Both the position numbers and the translations under genes were made by a program. Shown piece after piece: positions 18,970 through 28,473 of a stretch of 64,000 nt of DNA. Position 1 is the first letter of the stretch. Every line of letters starts with the position of its first letter. Source of the DNA: Hyphomicrobiales bacterium. Lineage in GTDB: Bacteria > Pseudomonadota > Alphaproteobacteria > Rhizobiales > Rhizobiaceae. The notes below the pieces were generated by a model. That model searched no databases. It was given only the letters and a program-made list of their open reading frames with translations, and was not told the DNA's origin. Location of the stretch: the NCBI GenBank assembly GCA_900469965.1, contig UBZP01000024.1:1-64000 (forward strand). Direction: 5' to 3'.

Positions 18970-19749
18970 TCAGAGCCTCGGCATCTTGGAGAAGATGCGC
19001 AATGCATTCTCGGTGGTGATGGCGGCGATCTCGGCCTCGCTCATTCCCAGCGTCTCGGCAAGCACCGCGGCCGTGTGGGCGACATAGGCCGGCTCGTTGC
19101 GCTTTCCCCGGAACGGCTTCGGCGCGAGATACGGTGCGTCGGTCTCGACCAGCATGCGCTCGGTCGGCACCGTCCTTGCGATCTGGCGCAGGTCCTCCGA
19201 CTTCGGGAAGGTCAGGATGCCCGAGAACGACACGTAGCCGCCGAGCTCCACGCCGATCCGGGCAAGCTCGGCGCCTGAGGAAAAGCAGTGGAGCAGGAAG
19301 GGGAAGGCCCCCTTCCCCGTCTCCTCGGACAGGATCGCCGCCATGTCCTCGTCGGCCGAGCGGCTGTGGATGACGAGCGGCAGGCCGGTGATGCGGGCTG
19401 CGGCGATGTGGTTGCGCAGGCCCTGTGCCTGCGCCTCGCGCGGGGCGTTGTCGTAGAAATAGTCGAGCCCCGCCTCGCCGATCGCGACCACCCGCGGATG
19501 CCCGGACAGGCGAACCAGGTCGTCGACCGTGACGTCGAGTTCCTCGTCGGCATTGTGCGGATGGGTGCCGACCGAGCAGAACACGCTCGGGTATTTTTCC
19601 GCAATCGCAAGGATTTGCGGAAATTTCTTCACCCGTGTCGAGATCGTCACCATCTGGGCGACGCCGGCCGCATGCGCGCGCGCCACGATCGCATCGCGCT
19701 CCGCCTCGAAATCGGGGAAATCCAGATGGCAATGCGTATCGATCAGCAT
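18970..19749 (-). CDS. tatD: TatD family metal-dependent deoxyribonuclease
   Basis: A 259-residue TIM-barrel hydrolase of the TatD/YcfH family, generally a 3'-5' DNase involved in DNA repair and turnover. All expected metal-site motifs are visible: DTHCHLD at residues 4-10, GEAGLDYFY, VIHSRSADED, LHCFSSG and VETDAPYLAP. It follows metG by 18 bases and precedes the MBL hydrolase by one, a conserved trio in many Gram-negative bacteria. YcfH-type is as likely as TatD proper. Confidence 0.94.
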   Translation of the reverse strand: MLIDTHCHLDFPDFEAERDAIVARAHAAGVAQMVTISTRVKKFPQILAIAEKYPSVFCSVGTHPHNADEELDVTVDDLVRLSGHPRVVAIGEAGLDYFYDNAPREAQAQGLRNHIAAARITGLPLVIHSRSADEDMAAILSEETGKGAFPFLLHCFSSGAELARIGVELGGYVSFSGILTFPKSEDLRQIARTVPTERMLVETDAPYLAPKPFRGKRNEPAYVAHTAAVLAETLGMSEAEIAAITTENALRIFSKMPRL

Positions 19750-19767
19750 GTCGGCATCCAGTTTCTG

Positions 19768-21318
19768 TCAGGCTTCCGGCGCGACGTAGCGCGGGAACAC
19801 CGGTGTCGGCGCCTCGAGCGGGGTGCCGCTTTTGAGCCGGCCGGCCTCGCCGAGGGCTGCGAAATTGCGCCCGTCCTGCGGCGCGGCCACGAGATCGAGC
19901 AGCTTGGCGGCGGACGCCGGCATGAACGGCTGCAGCAGGATCGCAATCTGGCGGACCACCTCGGCGGTGACGTAGAGCACGGTCCCCATCCGCTCCGGAT
20001 CGGTCTTCTTCAGCGCCCAGGGCGCCTCGCCGGCGAAATAGCGGTCCGCCTCCGAGACGACGGCAATGATCGCCGACAGCGCCCGGTGGATCATCAGCCT
20101 GCCCATCTCCTCGCGGGTGATCGCGTGCAAGGCGTCTGCGGAGGCGAGCATCGTCCGGTCAGCCTCCGTCAGCGGCCCGCAGGCGGGGATCTTGCCGTCG
20201 CAGTTCTTGACGATCATCGACAGCGAGCGGCTGGCGAGGTTGCCGATGCCGTTGGCGAGGTCGGAATTAATGCGGGTGGCGATCCCCTCCTCGCTGTAGC
20301 TGCCGTCCTGGCCGAAGGAGACCTCGCGCAGCAGGAAGTAGCGGATCTGGTCGAGGCCGAAATGCTCGACGAGATTGGTCGGGTCGACGACGTTGCCAAG
20401 CGACTTCGACATCTTCTCGCCCTTGTTGAGCAGGAAGCCGTGCGCGAAGACGCGCCTGGGCAGCGGCAGCCCGGCCGACATCAGGAAGGCCGGCCAGTAG
20501 ACGGCGTGAAAGCGGATGATGTCCTTGCCGATCATGTGGATGTCGGCGGGCCAGTACTTCGCGCGCGGCCCCTCCGGGTCCGTCAGGTAGCCGGTCGCGG
20601 TGATGTAGTTGGTCAGCGCATCGACCCAGACATACATGACGTGCGCCGGATCGTTCGGCACCTTGATGCCCCAGTCGAACGTGGTGCGCGAGACCGACAG
20701 GTCCTTCAGCCCGGACTTGACGAAGGAAACGACCTCGTTGCGGCGCTCCGAGGGGCCGACGAAGTCGGGCTGCGCCTCGTAGAGCGCCAGCAGCTTGTCC
20801 TGGTAGTTGGACAGGCGGAAGAAGTAGCTCTCCTCCTCCACCCACTCGACCGGCGTGCCCTGCGGCCCGTAGCGCACGCCGTCGTCGCGCAGCTCCGTCT
20901 CGTTCTCCTGGTAGTAGGCCTCGTCGCGCACAGAGTACCAGCCGGAATAGCTGTCCTTGTAGATGTCGCCCGCATCAGCCATGCGGTTCCAGATCACCCG
21001 GCTGGCCTCGTGGTGCCGCTCTTCGGTGGTGCGGATGAAATCGTCGTTGGAGGCGTTCAACAGCACGGCCATCTTCTGGAATTCCGCCGTGTTGCGGTCG
21101 GCGAGCTCCTGGGCGGTGATGCCCTCCCTGCGCGCCGTCTGCTGCATCTTCTGGCCGTGCTCGTCGGTGCCGGTCAGGAAGAACACGTCGCGTCCGTCCA
21201 GCCTCTGGTAGCGGGCCACGGCATCGGTCGCGATCAGCTCGTAGGCATGGCCGATATGCGGCTTGCCGTTCGGATAGGAGATTGCCGTGGTGATGTAGAA
21301 GGGCGACGTGTCTGTCAT
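19768..21318 (-). CDS. metG: Methionyl-tRNA synthetase (zinc knuckle absent)
   Basis: Charges tRNA-Met, 516 residues, class I. HIGH is exact at residues 21-24 ([10 protein letters not shown]), and KMSKSLGN is the second ATP-binding motif. It ends after the anticodon-binding domain and lacks the C-terminal EMAP-like tRNA-binding domain of longer MetRS proteins. In the connective region the usual Y-C-x2-C knuckle reads Y-S129-VR-D132-EAYY, so the zinc-binding cysteines are lost. It heads the metG-tatD-MBL operon. A divergent TauE gene starts 226 bases upstream. Confidence 0.97.
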   Translation of the reverse strand: MTDTSPFYITTAISYPNGKPHIGHAYELIATDAVARYQRLDGRDVFFLTGTDEHGQKMQQTARREGITAQELADRNTAEFQKMAVLLNASNDDFIRTTEERHHEASRVIWNRMADAGDIYKDSYSGWYSVRDEAYYQENETELRDDGVRYGPQGTPVEWVEEESYFFRLSNYQDKLLALYEAQPDFVGPSERRNEVVSFVKSGLKDLSVSRTTFDWGIKVPNDPAHVMYVWVDALTNYITATGYLTDPEGPRAKYWPADIHMIGKDIIRFHAVYWPAFLMSAGLPLPRRVFAHGFLLNKGEKMSKSLGNVVDPTNLVEHFGLDQIRYFLLREVSFGQDGSYSEEGIATRINSDLANGIGNLASRSLSMIVKNCDGKIPACGPLTEADRTMLASADALHAITREEMGRLMIHRALSAIIAVVSEADRYFAGEAPWALKKTDPERMGTVLYVTAEVVRQIAILLQPFMPASAAKLLDLVAAPQDGRNFAALGEAGRLKSGTPLEAPTPVFPRYVAPEA

Positions 21319-21543
21319 GGGCGAGGCCTGGCCTGTCTATTCCTGTGATCGTGGCAGCTATTAGCGCATGCGTCCTTGAAGGGAAACAGCAAGTTTGCGC
21401 GTCAGCCCTGCCGCGATCGCAGGCCCGTCCTTGCTTGACAGCTTTTCGACCCGCCAGTAACCATGCCGCCCAACTGACCCGTTTCGTAAGGTTTCGATAC
21501 CGACGATCAAGGTGTTCGGTACGAAAACCGAAGGAAACGCTGT

Positions 21544-22344
21544 TTGGACTTCTTCAGCACGTTCAATCCCCTGTACTCCGTCTCGGGCTTTTTCGTCGGC
21601 ATGCTCGTCGGCGTGACCGGGGTCGGCGGCGGATCGCTGATGACGCCCCTTCTCGTCCTTCTCTTCGGTGTCCATCCGGTCACCGCGGTCGGAACCGACC
21701 TTCTCTACGCCGCGGTCACCAAGAGTGCCGGCACGCTGGTTCACGGCCGCAACAAGACGATCGACTGGAAGGTCGTGGCGCGGCTTGCCGCCGGCAGCCT
21801 GCCGGCCGCAGCGGTCACGCTGTGGTTCGTCTCCGGCATCGACCGCCACGACATCACCGCGGTCGCGACGATCACCATCGCGCTCGGCTACATGCTGATC
21901 CTGACAGCGGTGCTGCTGATCTTCCGCCGTCGCATCATCGAGAAGATCCGCCATCTGATGCGCGACCGGCGGCCGGTGCAACCTTCGACGGTCGCGACCA
22001 TGACGATCGTCCTGGGTCTGACCCTCGGCGTCCTCGTGACGCTGACGTCGGTCGGCGCCGGCGCCCTCGGCGTCACCGTGCTGCTGGCGCTCTACCCGAG
22101 CCTGCATGTGCGCGAGATCGTCGGCTCCGACATCGTGCATGCGGTCCCCCTCACCCTCGCCGCCGGCATGGGCTACTGGGTCATCGGCGAGGTCGACTGG
22201 AGCATGCTCGTGACGCTGCTGGTCGGCTCGATCCCCGGGATCGTGATCGGAAGCCATCTTTCGCCACGCATGCCCGACCGGCTCGTCAGCGTGATGCTGG
22301 CCGTCACCCTCGCCTTAGTCGGCACCAAGCTCGTCTTCGCCTGA
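21544..22344 (+). CDS. TauE/SafE family sulfite or organosulfonate exporter
   Basis: A 266-residue membrane protein with seven to eight hydrophobic helices. VGVTGVGGGSLMTPLL near residue 21 and the mirrored VTLTSVGAGALGVTVLL in the second half are the two TauE repeats. The start is a TTG at 21544 (MDFFSTFNPLYS) with AAGGAA about seven bases before it. The family exports sulfite, sulfonates or related anions. It runs opposite to holB and metG, which flank it and belong to the same minus-strand run. Confidence 0.9.
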   Translation: MDFFSTFNPLYSVSGFFVGMLVGVTGVGGGSLMTPLLVLLFGVHPVTAVGTDLLYAAVTKSAGTLVHGRNKTIDWKVVARLAAGSLPAAAVTLWFVSGIDRHDITAVATITIALGYMLILTAVLLIFRRRIIEKIRHLMRDRRPVQPSTVATMTIVLGLTLGVLVTLTSVGAGALGVTVLLALYPSLHVREIVGSDIVHAVPLTLAAGMGYWVIGEVDWSMLVTLLVGSIPGIVIGSHLSPRMPDRLVSVMLAVTLALVGTKLVFA

Positions 22345-22383
22345 GGGCGCCGCCGGGAGACCGGCGACGGCCCCCTTCGGTTG

Positions 22384-23421
22384 TCAGCGGCCGCCCTGCG
22401 TCGCCACGGCGTCGAGGATCTCGATGACGGTCTGCTTGCGGTCGAGATTGTAGCCGGCGGCAATGCCGATCTTTTCCGCAAGCGCGGACGAAAGCCGCGC
22501 CAGGCGTTCGGCAGCCGCGATGTCGCCGACTAGCGCCGCTGCCCGGGCGGCCGCCACGACGTGATCGCTCACCTGCCCGCAGAAAAAGTCGTAGAGCGTG
22601 TCGCTATCCTTGGCCGCCAGGACGTCGGCGAGCTTGTGCACATCCTTGCGCGGCGCCTCCCCGGCTTGCGCGACGATGGCGTGGAAGGCCTCCAGGATGT
22701 CGAAGCCGCCGTAGTTGATCAGCTTCAGCGCCGTGGCCACGCTCCCGCCCGCCGCCTGCAGCAGCCGCTCCGCCTGCGCCGCCGGCAGGGAAACGCCGAG
22801 GCTGCCGAGCGCCTTCGAAAGATCCGGCTCGGAAAGCGGAGCGAGGCTCAGCGGCAGGCATCGCGAGCGGATCGTCGGCAAGAGCTTGCCCGGCGCGTGG
22901 GTCAGCACCAGGAACATCGCGTTCCTCGGCGGCTCCTCGAGGATCTTGAGGATCGCATTGGCCGCATTCCGGTTCAGGTCGTCTGCCGGATCGACGATGA
23001 CGATGCGCCAGTTCCCCGTGCCCGAGGTCTGAGCGAAGAACTTGCCGGCGCGGCGCACCTCGTCGATCGTGATCGCCTGGCGCATCTTGCCCGTCTTCTC
23101 GTCAACAGGCCGGCTGAGATGCAGGAGATTGTGGGAGGCGCCGGACGCGATCTGGCGCCCGAGCGGCGAGGCCGGGTCGGGATCGGCCATCGTCTCCGGT
23201 GCGGTCTGCGGATCGGGATGCAACAGGATGTGATGGGCGAAGCGGAAGGCGAGCGTTGCCTTGCCGATGCCTTCGGGGCCTTCGATCAGGATGGCATGGT
23301 GGCCCTTGCCCGACCGGTAGGACTGGGCAAGGAAAGCCTCCGCCGCCGCATGGCCGAAAAGGCGCGTCTGCTCCGACGGGGCGACCGCGCCGTCGAGCAG
23401 GCCGGGCTGCTCGGTGCTCAC
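22384..23421 (-). CDS. holB: DNA polymerase III delta' subunit
   Basis: Clamp-loader subunit, 345 residues, AAA+ fold. [18 protein letters not shown] near residue 43 is the P-loop region, [19 protein letters not shown] the conserved SRC-adjacent segment, and IRSRCLPL the arginine-bearing SRC motif. The start is a GTG (VSTEQPGLL) overlapping the tmk stop by four bases, the classic tmk-holB coupling. The paired-Cys zinc module often found in clamp-loader AAA+ domains is not evident here. It converges with the TauE gene. Confidence 0.93.
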   Translation of the reverse strand: MSTEQPGLLDGAVAPSEQTRLFGHAAAEAFLAQSYRSGKGHHAILIEGPEGIGKATLAFRFAHHILLHPDPQTAPETMADPDPASPLGRQIASGASHNLLHLSRPVDEKTGKMRQAITIDEVRRAGKFFAQTSGTGNWRIVIVDPADDLNRNAANAILKILEEPPRNAMFLVLTHAPGKLLPTIRSRCLPLSLAPLSEPDLSKALGSLGVSLPAAQAERLLQAAGGSVATALKLINYGGFDILEAFHAIVAQAGEAPRKDVHKLADVLAAKDSDTLYDFFCGQVSDHVVAAARAAALVGDIAAAERLARLSSALAEKIGIAAGYNLDRKQTVIEILDAVATQGGR

Positions 23422-24122
23422 GTCGCATCCTCCGGATGGGCCAGGCGGCTGCGCCGCGCGATCGGCAGCAGCGGCTCGACGATGGAAAGGATCTGGCGGG
23501 CGATCGCGTCCCTGGGCTGCGTGGCATCGATGACGCGGCAGCGCAGCGGCTCCCGCTCGGCGAGCTCCAGAAAGGCCTCGCGCCGCTTCTCGTGCGTCTG
23601 CAGTTCCTCCTTCTCGAACCGGTCCGGCTCGCCCTCCGAGGTGCTGCCCTGTCGCTGGCGCGCCCGCTCGAGGCCGACTGAGGCCGGCAGATCGAGGATC
23701 AGCGTGCAATCCGGCATGACGCCGTTTACGGCAACCTGCTGCAGCCGCTCGATGAAATCCGGCTCGAGATTGCCGGTGATCCCCTGGTAGACGCGGGACG
23801 AATCGACGAATCGGTCGCACAGAACGACCCTGCCCGCGGCGAGCGCCGGGCGGATCAGTTCCTCGACGTGATCACTGCGGGCGGCGGCGAAGAGAAGCGC
23901 CTCCATCCGCGTGCCGAAATGCTCCGCCGCCCCGGACAGGATGACGTGGCGCACGGCCTCCGCGCCGGCCGAACCGCCCGGCTCGCGCGTCATCAGCACG
24001 TCCTGACCGCGTTCCTGCAGCGCCTGCGCCAGCAGCCGGATCTGGGTCGACTTCCCGGCCCCTTCGCCGCCCTCGAACGTGATGAACAATCCGGCCAACC
24101 CGACCAACCCGACCTTTTCCAA
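23418..24122 (-). CDS. tmk: Thymidylate kinase
   Basis: Phosphorylates dTMP to dTDP. The P-loop is [22 protein letters not shown] is the DRY-type motif, and the LID region [18 protein letters not shown] carries the bacterial-type arginines. The start is uncertain because the N terminus holds several TTG codons within a 9-base repeat: the longest form starts at TTG 24122 ([16 protein letters not shown], 234 residues), but AAAAGG inside it is well placed for the TTG five codons later. Its stop overlaps the holB start. Confidence 0.94.
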   Translation of the reverse strand: MEKVGLVGLAGLFITFEGGEGAGKSTQIRLLAQALQERGQDVLMTREPGGSAGAEAVRHVILSGAAEHFGTRMEALLFAAARSDHVEELIRPALAAGRVVLCDRFVDSSRVYQGITGNLEPDFIERLQQVAVNGVMPDCTLILDLPASVGLERARQRQGSTSEGEPDRFEKEELQTHEKRREAFLELAEREPLRCRVIDATQPRDAIARQILSIVEPLLPIARRSRLAHPEDAT

Positions 24123-24283
24123 TCCGGCGTACCGGCGTTTGCCCTGCCCTTTCGGGCCGATTCGGCTCAGTACTAGCGCATATCCGTGAAAACCGAAAAT
24201 TCATTCGCGCGGGAAACGCGGGGCCGAGGGCCGGTTCGCATCCCGTCGCCGTGCGATCCTGTGAAAGGCGGCGACCGCCGGCA

Positions 24284-25438
24284 TCAGAGCCAGAAAAACA
24301 GCAGTTCCTGGAGCGCATCGAGCGCGCGGCTGGAAAGCGTGCCGACCTCGACCGCTCCGGCCGTCTGGAGCGGCACTTCGCGGAGGAACTGATCGCCGTT
24401 CCAGATCCGCAGCACGCCGACCTGCTGGCCCGGCACGATCGGCGCCTGCAGCGGCCAGGCATAGACGACGCGCGCCGAAAGCCGCTCCTTGTTGTCGACC
24501 GGCAGCAGCACCTCGACATCGCCGGGCGTCACCAGCGCGACCTTGTGGACACTCCCGCCGTAGACGCTCGCCTCCGCGATCGTGTCGCCGGCCTTGAAGA
24601 GCCTCTTCGAGCCGAAGGCGGTCATGCCCCAGTCGATTATCCGCCGTGCTTCGTCGATCCGTTCCTTCTCGTTCGCAAGCCCGCTCATCGCGAGATAGAG
24701 CCGCCGCCCCTCGCGCTCGACCGACGCGAGCAGGCCGTAGCCGCTGTCCTCCGCAAAGCCGAACACCAGCCCGTCGACGCCGATGTTCATTCCGACCAGC
24801 GGGTTGCGGTTTCGCTGCTTGATCCTGTTCCACTCGAATTCTGGCTCGGCATAGTACCGGTAATACTCCGGGTAGGTCTCCCGCAGGTGGCGCGCCAGCC
24901 CGACGAGATCGCGCATGCTGGTCTTGTTGCCGGGGTCCGGCAGGCCGGTGGCATTGGCGAAACGCGACTGTGAAAGTCCGAGCGCCTGGGCCTCCGCGTT
25001 CATCCGGGCGGCGAAGGCGGCCTCCGATCCGGCCATGCCTTCGGCGAGAATGATGCAGGCATCGTTGGCGGCCTGGACCGCGATACCCCGGATCAGGCTT
25101 TCGACCGGAACCTGTGACTTCAGCGCGGCAAACATCGTCGCCGTGCGCGACGGCGCCCCGCCGGTCCGCCAGGCATGTTCCGAAACGGGATAGCTCGTCT
25201 GCAGGCTCACCTCCCCCGCCTTCAGCGCCTTGAACGCCACGGCAAGGGTCATCGCCTTGGCGAGCGACGCCGCGGTGACCGGCTCGGTTTCCTTGCGGGC
25301 GAACAGCACCGTCCCCGTGCCGGAATCGACCAGGTAGACCTGCTTGGCCTTGCTGTCGAAGGCATCGGGGGTCTGGGCGCCGGCGGGCGAACCCAGGACC
25401 AGCGAGAGGAGGAGAATGGCGAGCGATCGGAAGGACAT
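24284..25438 (-). CDS. D-alanyl-D-alanine carboxypeptidase family protein with degenerate motifs
   Basis: A secreted 384-residue protein of the PBP5/6 (DacA/DacC) family, which trims the terminal D-Ala from peptidoglycan pentapeptides. It has a signal peptide (to about residue 21) and an SxxK motif S58-LAK-61, with AGSEAAFAARMNAEA and RFANATGLPDPGN as expected. Two catalytic motifs are altered: SxN reads A123-A-N125 and KTG reads V225-F-G227 (in GVDGLVFGFAEDSGYGL). The carboxy-terminal domain that anchors PBP5 ends FFWL. It lies between rlpA and tmk, as in rhizobia. Activity is doubtful; see findings. Confidence 0.88.
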   Translation of the reverse strand: MSFRSLAILLLSLVLGSPAGAQTPDAFDSKAKQVYLVDSGTGTVLFARKETEPVTAASLAKAMTLAVAFKALKAGEVSLQTSYPVSEHAWRTGGAPSRTATMFAALKSQVPVESLIRGIAVQAANDACIILAEGMAGSEAAFAARMNAEAQALGLSQSRFANATGLPDPGNKTSMRDLVGLARHLRETYPEYYRYYAEPEFEWNRIKQRNRNPLVGMNIGVDGLVFGFAEDSGYGLLASVEREGRRLYLAMSGLANEKERIDEARRIIDWGMTAFGSKRLFKAGDTIAEASVYGGSVHKVALVTPGDVEVLLPVDNKERLSARVVYAWPLQAPIVPGQQVGVLRIWNGDQFLREVPLQTAGAVEVGTLSSRALDALQELLFFWL

Positions 25439-25505
25439 GGGGACTCCGGCAATTGTCCTAAAGTCCTACACATCCATGCGTTCGGCAAGGCGCTCGCGAA
25501 GCGTT

Positions 25506-26552
25506 TTACCCGTTGTCTTCCGGCTTGTCGGTCGCGCCGGAGAGCACCAGCAGCGAGCCGTCCTGCCGCAGCACCGCATCGAACGCTTCGACCGAACCGG
25601 CGTCCGTTCCAGGCTCTGCGTAGGCCGCGGCGTAGCTGGCACCGTCACCCGGCACCGGTACGAAATCCGGCCGTTCGCGCGGGATCGGCCCGATTTCGGG
25701 CAACAGCGCGAACGCCCCGATGGCTGTCAGCGCAGGGCTTTCCGGCGCCGGCGCCGCGAGCGCCGTCATCGCCGTCATCGCCGAGCCGGACCCGGAGGCG
25801 ACGTCGCTCTCCCGTTCGGCGAAGGTCGGGATCGCCGCCGGCAGGCTCTCGGTCATCGGCGCGGCCGAGGCGACCATCACGCCGGTTGCGATCTGGCCGC
25901 CCGGATCGGCGGCGGGCACGCGCGAGCCCTTCGGCACGTAGGACGCCATCAGGTAGGGCATGTCGTGGCCGTCGAGCGGCGCCTTGCCGACATACTGGAC
26001 GCGAACCTTGGCCGTTCCCTTGCCCTTCACATCGAGCATTTCGGCGGTCTTGGAGGACAGGTCGATGATCCGGCCGTCCGAATAGGGGCCGCGATCGTTC
26101 ACCCGCACGATGACCGAGGTGCCGTTCTCCAGGTTGGTGACGCGGGCATAGCTCGGCAGCGGGAAGGTCGGATGGGCGGCGGAGAGATGGTACTTGTCAT
26201 AGACCTCGCCATTGGCCGTATAGCGGCCATGGAAGGCGGAGCCGTACCATGAGGCGAGACCGACCTTGTCGTAGCCGGGGTCTTCCTTCGGCTTGTACCA
26301 CTTGCCGCGGACCTGGTAGGGCTGGCCGACCTGGTAGCGTCCGCCACCCTTGGGCACCGCCTGCCCTTCGCGGACGACCCGCGGGCTCGCCTTCACGCCG
26401 TATTCGGACTCGGCAAAATACTCCTTGCTCCGTCCCGCCTTTCTCGCCGTCTCGCCCGTGGTGTTGCAGGCCGCCAGGCCGGCGCACACCACCGGAATGG
26501 CGACGAGACGGAAATAGGTGCGCGCTCCCGCCGAGAAGTTACCGAAATTCAT
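25506..26552 (-). CDS. rlpA: RlpA-like septal ring lytic transglycosylase / lipoprotein
   Basis: A 348-residue envelope protein. The N terminus has a lipobox-like CAGLAAC (Cys at about residue 28), so it is probably an outer-membrane lipoprotein. The double-psi beta-barrel domain is clear: GLASWYGSAFHGRYTANGE, then VRVNDRGPYSDGRIIDLS, with the catalytic Glu and Asp positions retained. The C-terminal 130 residues are Ala/Pro-rich and lack a recognisable SPOR repeat. In E. coli and Pseudomonas, RlpA cleaves denuded glycan strands at the septum. ATG 26552 fits the lipoprotein signal; upstream extension would bury it. Confidence 0.88.
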   Translation of the reverse strand: MNFGNFSAGARTYFRLVAIPVVCAGLAACNTTGETARKAGRSKEYFAESEYGVKASPRVVREGQAVPKGGGRYQVGQPYQVRGKWYKPKEDPGYDKVGLASWYGSAFHGRYTANGEVYDKYHLSAAHPTFPLPSYARVTNLENGTSVIVRVNDRGPYSDGRIIDLSSKTAEMLDVKGKGTAKVRVQYVGKAPLDGHDMPYLMASYVPKGSRVPAADPGGQIATGVMVASAAPMTESLPAAIPTFAERESDVASGSGSAMTAMTALAAPAPESPALTAIGAFALLPEIGPIPRERPDFVPVPGDGASYAAAYAEPGTDAGSVEAFDAVLRQDGSLLVLSGATDKPEDNG

Positions 26553-27069
26553 GTGTCCCACGCCGCATCTGTTTCGGAGGCTATCCGCTTGCGATCGCCT
26601 GTCCTGCGATCGCCCCCTCGATAGCGCCCTGCTCAAAACAATATATTAATCATGACGTCAAAATGGCGAAATTACGTTTCCGCCGGCGCTGAAACGGCGC
26701 CACAGAAGAACTAAATTTCTGCATGGTTAATGAATGTATAATTCTGCACGCATTGCGCGCGGTGGACTGCCTCTACTTCGCGCACAATTGCCTGAGCCGT
26801 CCATGACCACCCGATGCACTTGCGAAACCGTCTGGCTGAGACGGTCCGCTACATGCCGTTGCCTGTTCGCTCGGGGCGGATCAAGGATTGTTGATCGCGG
26901 CCGCACGGGCTGCCTATGCCGTTGAATTGCCTCAATGAAGGCCGACGCCAGCGGACGACGGATTCGCCGTTGTGGAACCTCGATCGCGGCCAGGCGTTCC
27001 TGATCGCCGGTTGAGTGACCTCGATAAGCAAGGCGCGCCGCAGGGCGCGGCCGAAACAGGAGAAAATTT
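26553..27069. other. 517-base intergenic region without a convincing gene
   Basis: No ORF here has a plausible start, ribosome site and composition. There are AT-rich patches at 26640-26735, likely promoter DNA for rlpA. Hairpin-forming stretches follow: a 7-bp stem at 26827-26833/26839-26845 and the 6-bp GATCAA/TTGATC pair near 26878-26895. AGGAG at 27058-27062 is the ribosome site for the next gene. Confidence 0.6.
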
Positions 27070-27603
27070 ATGAAAAAGGCTTTTGCCATCGCAGTGATGA
27101 CCACTTCGCTTGCTGCATCCGGCCTGACGGCCGTCCGCGCCGCCGACACGGTGGTCGTACCGGCGGCGCCGGTCGCCCCCCGATCGGACGCGCGCGACGG
27201 CGTGCGCATCGGCTACCTGGATTGCAGGATCGGCGGCGGCGCCGGCTATGTGCTGGGCTCGGCCAAGGAGGTCGACTGCGCCTTCGTCACGACGATGGGG
27301 AGCGAGCCGGTCGACCACTACCAGGGCGAGATCCGCAAGCTCGGCGTCGACCTGGGCTTCACCACGCAAGGCCGCCTCGTCTGGGCGGTGCTGGCCCCCA
27401 CTGCCGGCTATCACGAAGGCTCGCTCGGCGGCATCTACCAGGGCGCCACGGCCGAGGCGACGGTGGGCGCCGGCGTCGGCGCCAACATCCTCGTCGGCGG
27501 CACGTCAGGCTCCATCCACCTGCAGACCGTCAGCCTGACCGGCCAGATCGGCCTCAACATCGCCGCCACCGGCACCTCGATGACGCTGACCTCGGTCAAC
27601 TGA
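27070..27603 (+). CDS. DUF992 domain secreted protein
   Basis: A 177-residue protein with a signal peptide (MKKAFAIAVMTTSLAASGLTAVRA). The mature domain contains IGYLDCRIGGGAGYVLGSAKEVDCAF with two cysteines, then a repeated Gly/Ala-rich pattern (GGIYQGATAEATVGAGVGANILVGG), the layout of the DUF992 family of alphaproteobacterial periplasmic or outer-surface proteins of unknown function. AGGAG lies upstream of the ATG and a terminator follows, so it is monocistronic. Confidence 0.85.
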   Translation: MKKAFAIAVMTTSLAASGLTAVRAADTVVVPAAPVAPRSDARDGVRIGYLDCRIGGGAGYVLGSAKEVDCAFVTTMGSEPVDHYQGEIRKLGVDLGFTTQGRLVWAVLAPTAGYHEGSLGGIYQGATAEATVGAGVGANILVGGTSGSIHLQTVSLTGQIGLNIAATGTSMTLTSVN

Positions 27604-27618
27604 CGAGAACAGAGCAAG

Positions 27619-27645
27619 ACCCCTGCCCTCCCGGCAGGGGTTTCC
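27619..27645 (+). terminator. Intrinsic terminator after the DUF992 gene
   Basis: An 8-bp GC stem (27620-27627 with 27633-27640), five-base loop, then TTT, 16 bases after the stop. Confidence 0.75.
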
Positions 27646-28063
27646 CCGAACTGTCCCGACATCCCGCCGGGTCGGCAGCAGCCGACGGCGTTCACCTGGT
27701 TCCCCCTTCCGGCGATCGCTGGCCGAGCCCCACAGCCTTTCCTCGCTCTCCCGTGAAAATCATGGCAGCCAAGCTGGCGGGCGGTCAGGACGAACACTGC
27801 ATCGCAGAGCCGGGTTCTCTTTATCGCGCGTGGTCCGTCCCCTTTCGTCATCCCGGACGAATTTGGCAACGCTGCATCACCCGGCGGCGCCCGGCATTCG
27901 CCGCGCCCTCGCCGGCGAACCTGCGAGGCGACGGGAACATTTTTGTTCCTTATAAACAGCTAAAGCATTTCGAACGGCTCGCGAACATCTGCGACCGTTT
28001 GAGGAACCAGTCTGAAACTGCAGCGAAAGCTCTAACCCAAATGGGTGAGACAACACCCCTGCC
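27646..28063. other. 418-base stretch with no supported gene
   Basis: Between the DUF992 terminator and the 3' end of the 70-residue gene. Open frames exist but none has a ribosome site or recognisable sequence. A short palindrome ACCCAAATGGGT lies near 28036-28047. Confidence 0.55.
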
Positions 28064-28276
28064 CTAGACTTCGCTGATGGAAGGCAACAGCGTGATCACT
28101 TCCCGCTGATGACGTTCGTCCAGTGGTTCGATGTTCTTTGCCCAGAATGCCTCTGCTTCCGGCGTCTCGCGCTCCCAGATGCGGGTGGTGACATGATTGT
28201 CATCCACCTTCGAGAGCCGTCGTCCACCGAGGCGGAGATACTCTTTCGCCAGTTCGGCCGCATGCGTCTGTTCCAT
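28064..28276 (-). CDS. Hypothetical protein, 70 residues
   Basis: A small soluble, charged protein starting MEQTHAAELAKEYLRLGG and ending HQREVITLLPSISEV. Composition is that of a real protein (mixed helical, no low complexity). GGAGG lies ten bases before ATG 28276; an in-frame ATG three codons upstream is too close to that site. No family is recognised. It lies between the DUF992 gene and tRNA-Ser. Confidence 0.6.
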   Translation of the reverse strand: MEQTHAAELAKEYLRLGGRRLSKVDDNHVTTRIWERETPEAEAFWAKNIEPLDERHQREVITLLPSISEV

Positions 28277-28473
28277 GACCGCCATCCCTCCGATCGGAAA
28301 GATCAGCAGCATCGCATTCTATCGGGACGAGTGCCACTAACGGCAAATGGCAAGACAATCGCCGGGAGGATGCCACGGCAAAACGGATGGCGAGGTCCAC
28401 CCCTCCATCCGCATGCGCCATTCAGGGCGCAGGTCGATGACTGTCAAGAAATACCAAATAAAATCAAGGCTTG

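Noticed and set aside
26734-26925. 63-residue plus-strand open frame
   Set aside because: No ribosome site and Arg/Cys-rich composition typical of chance frames.
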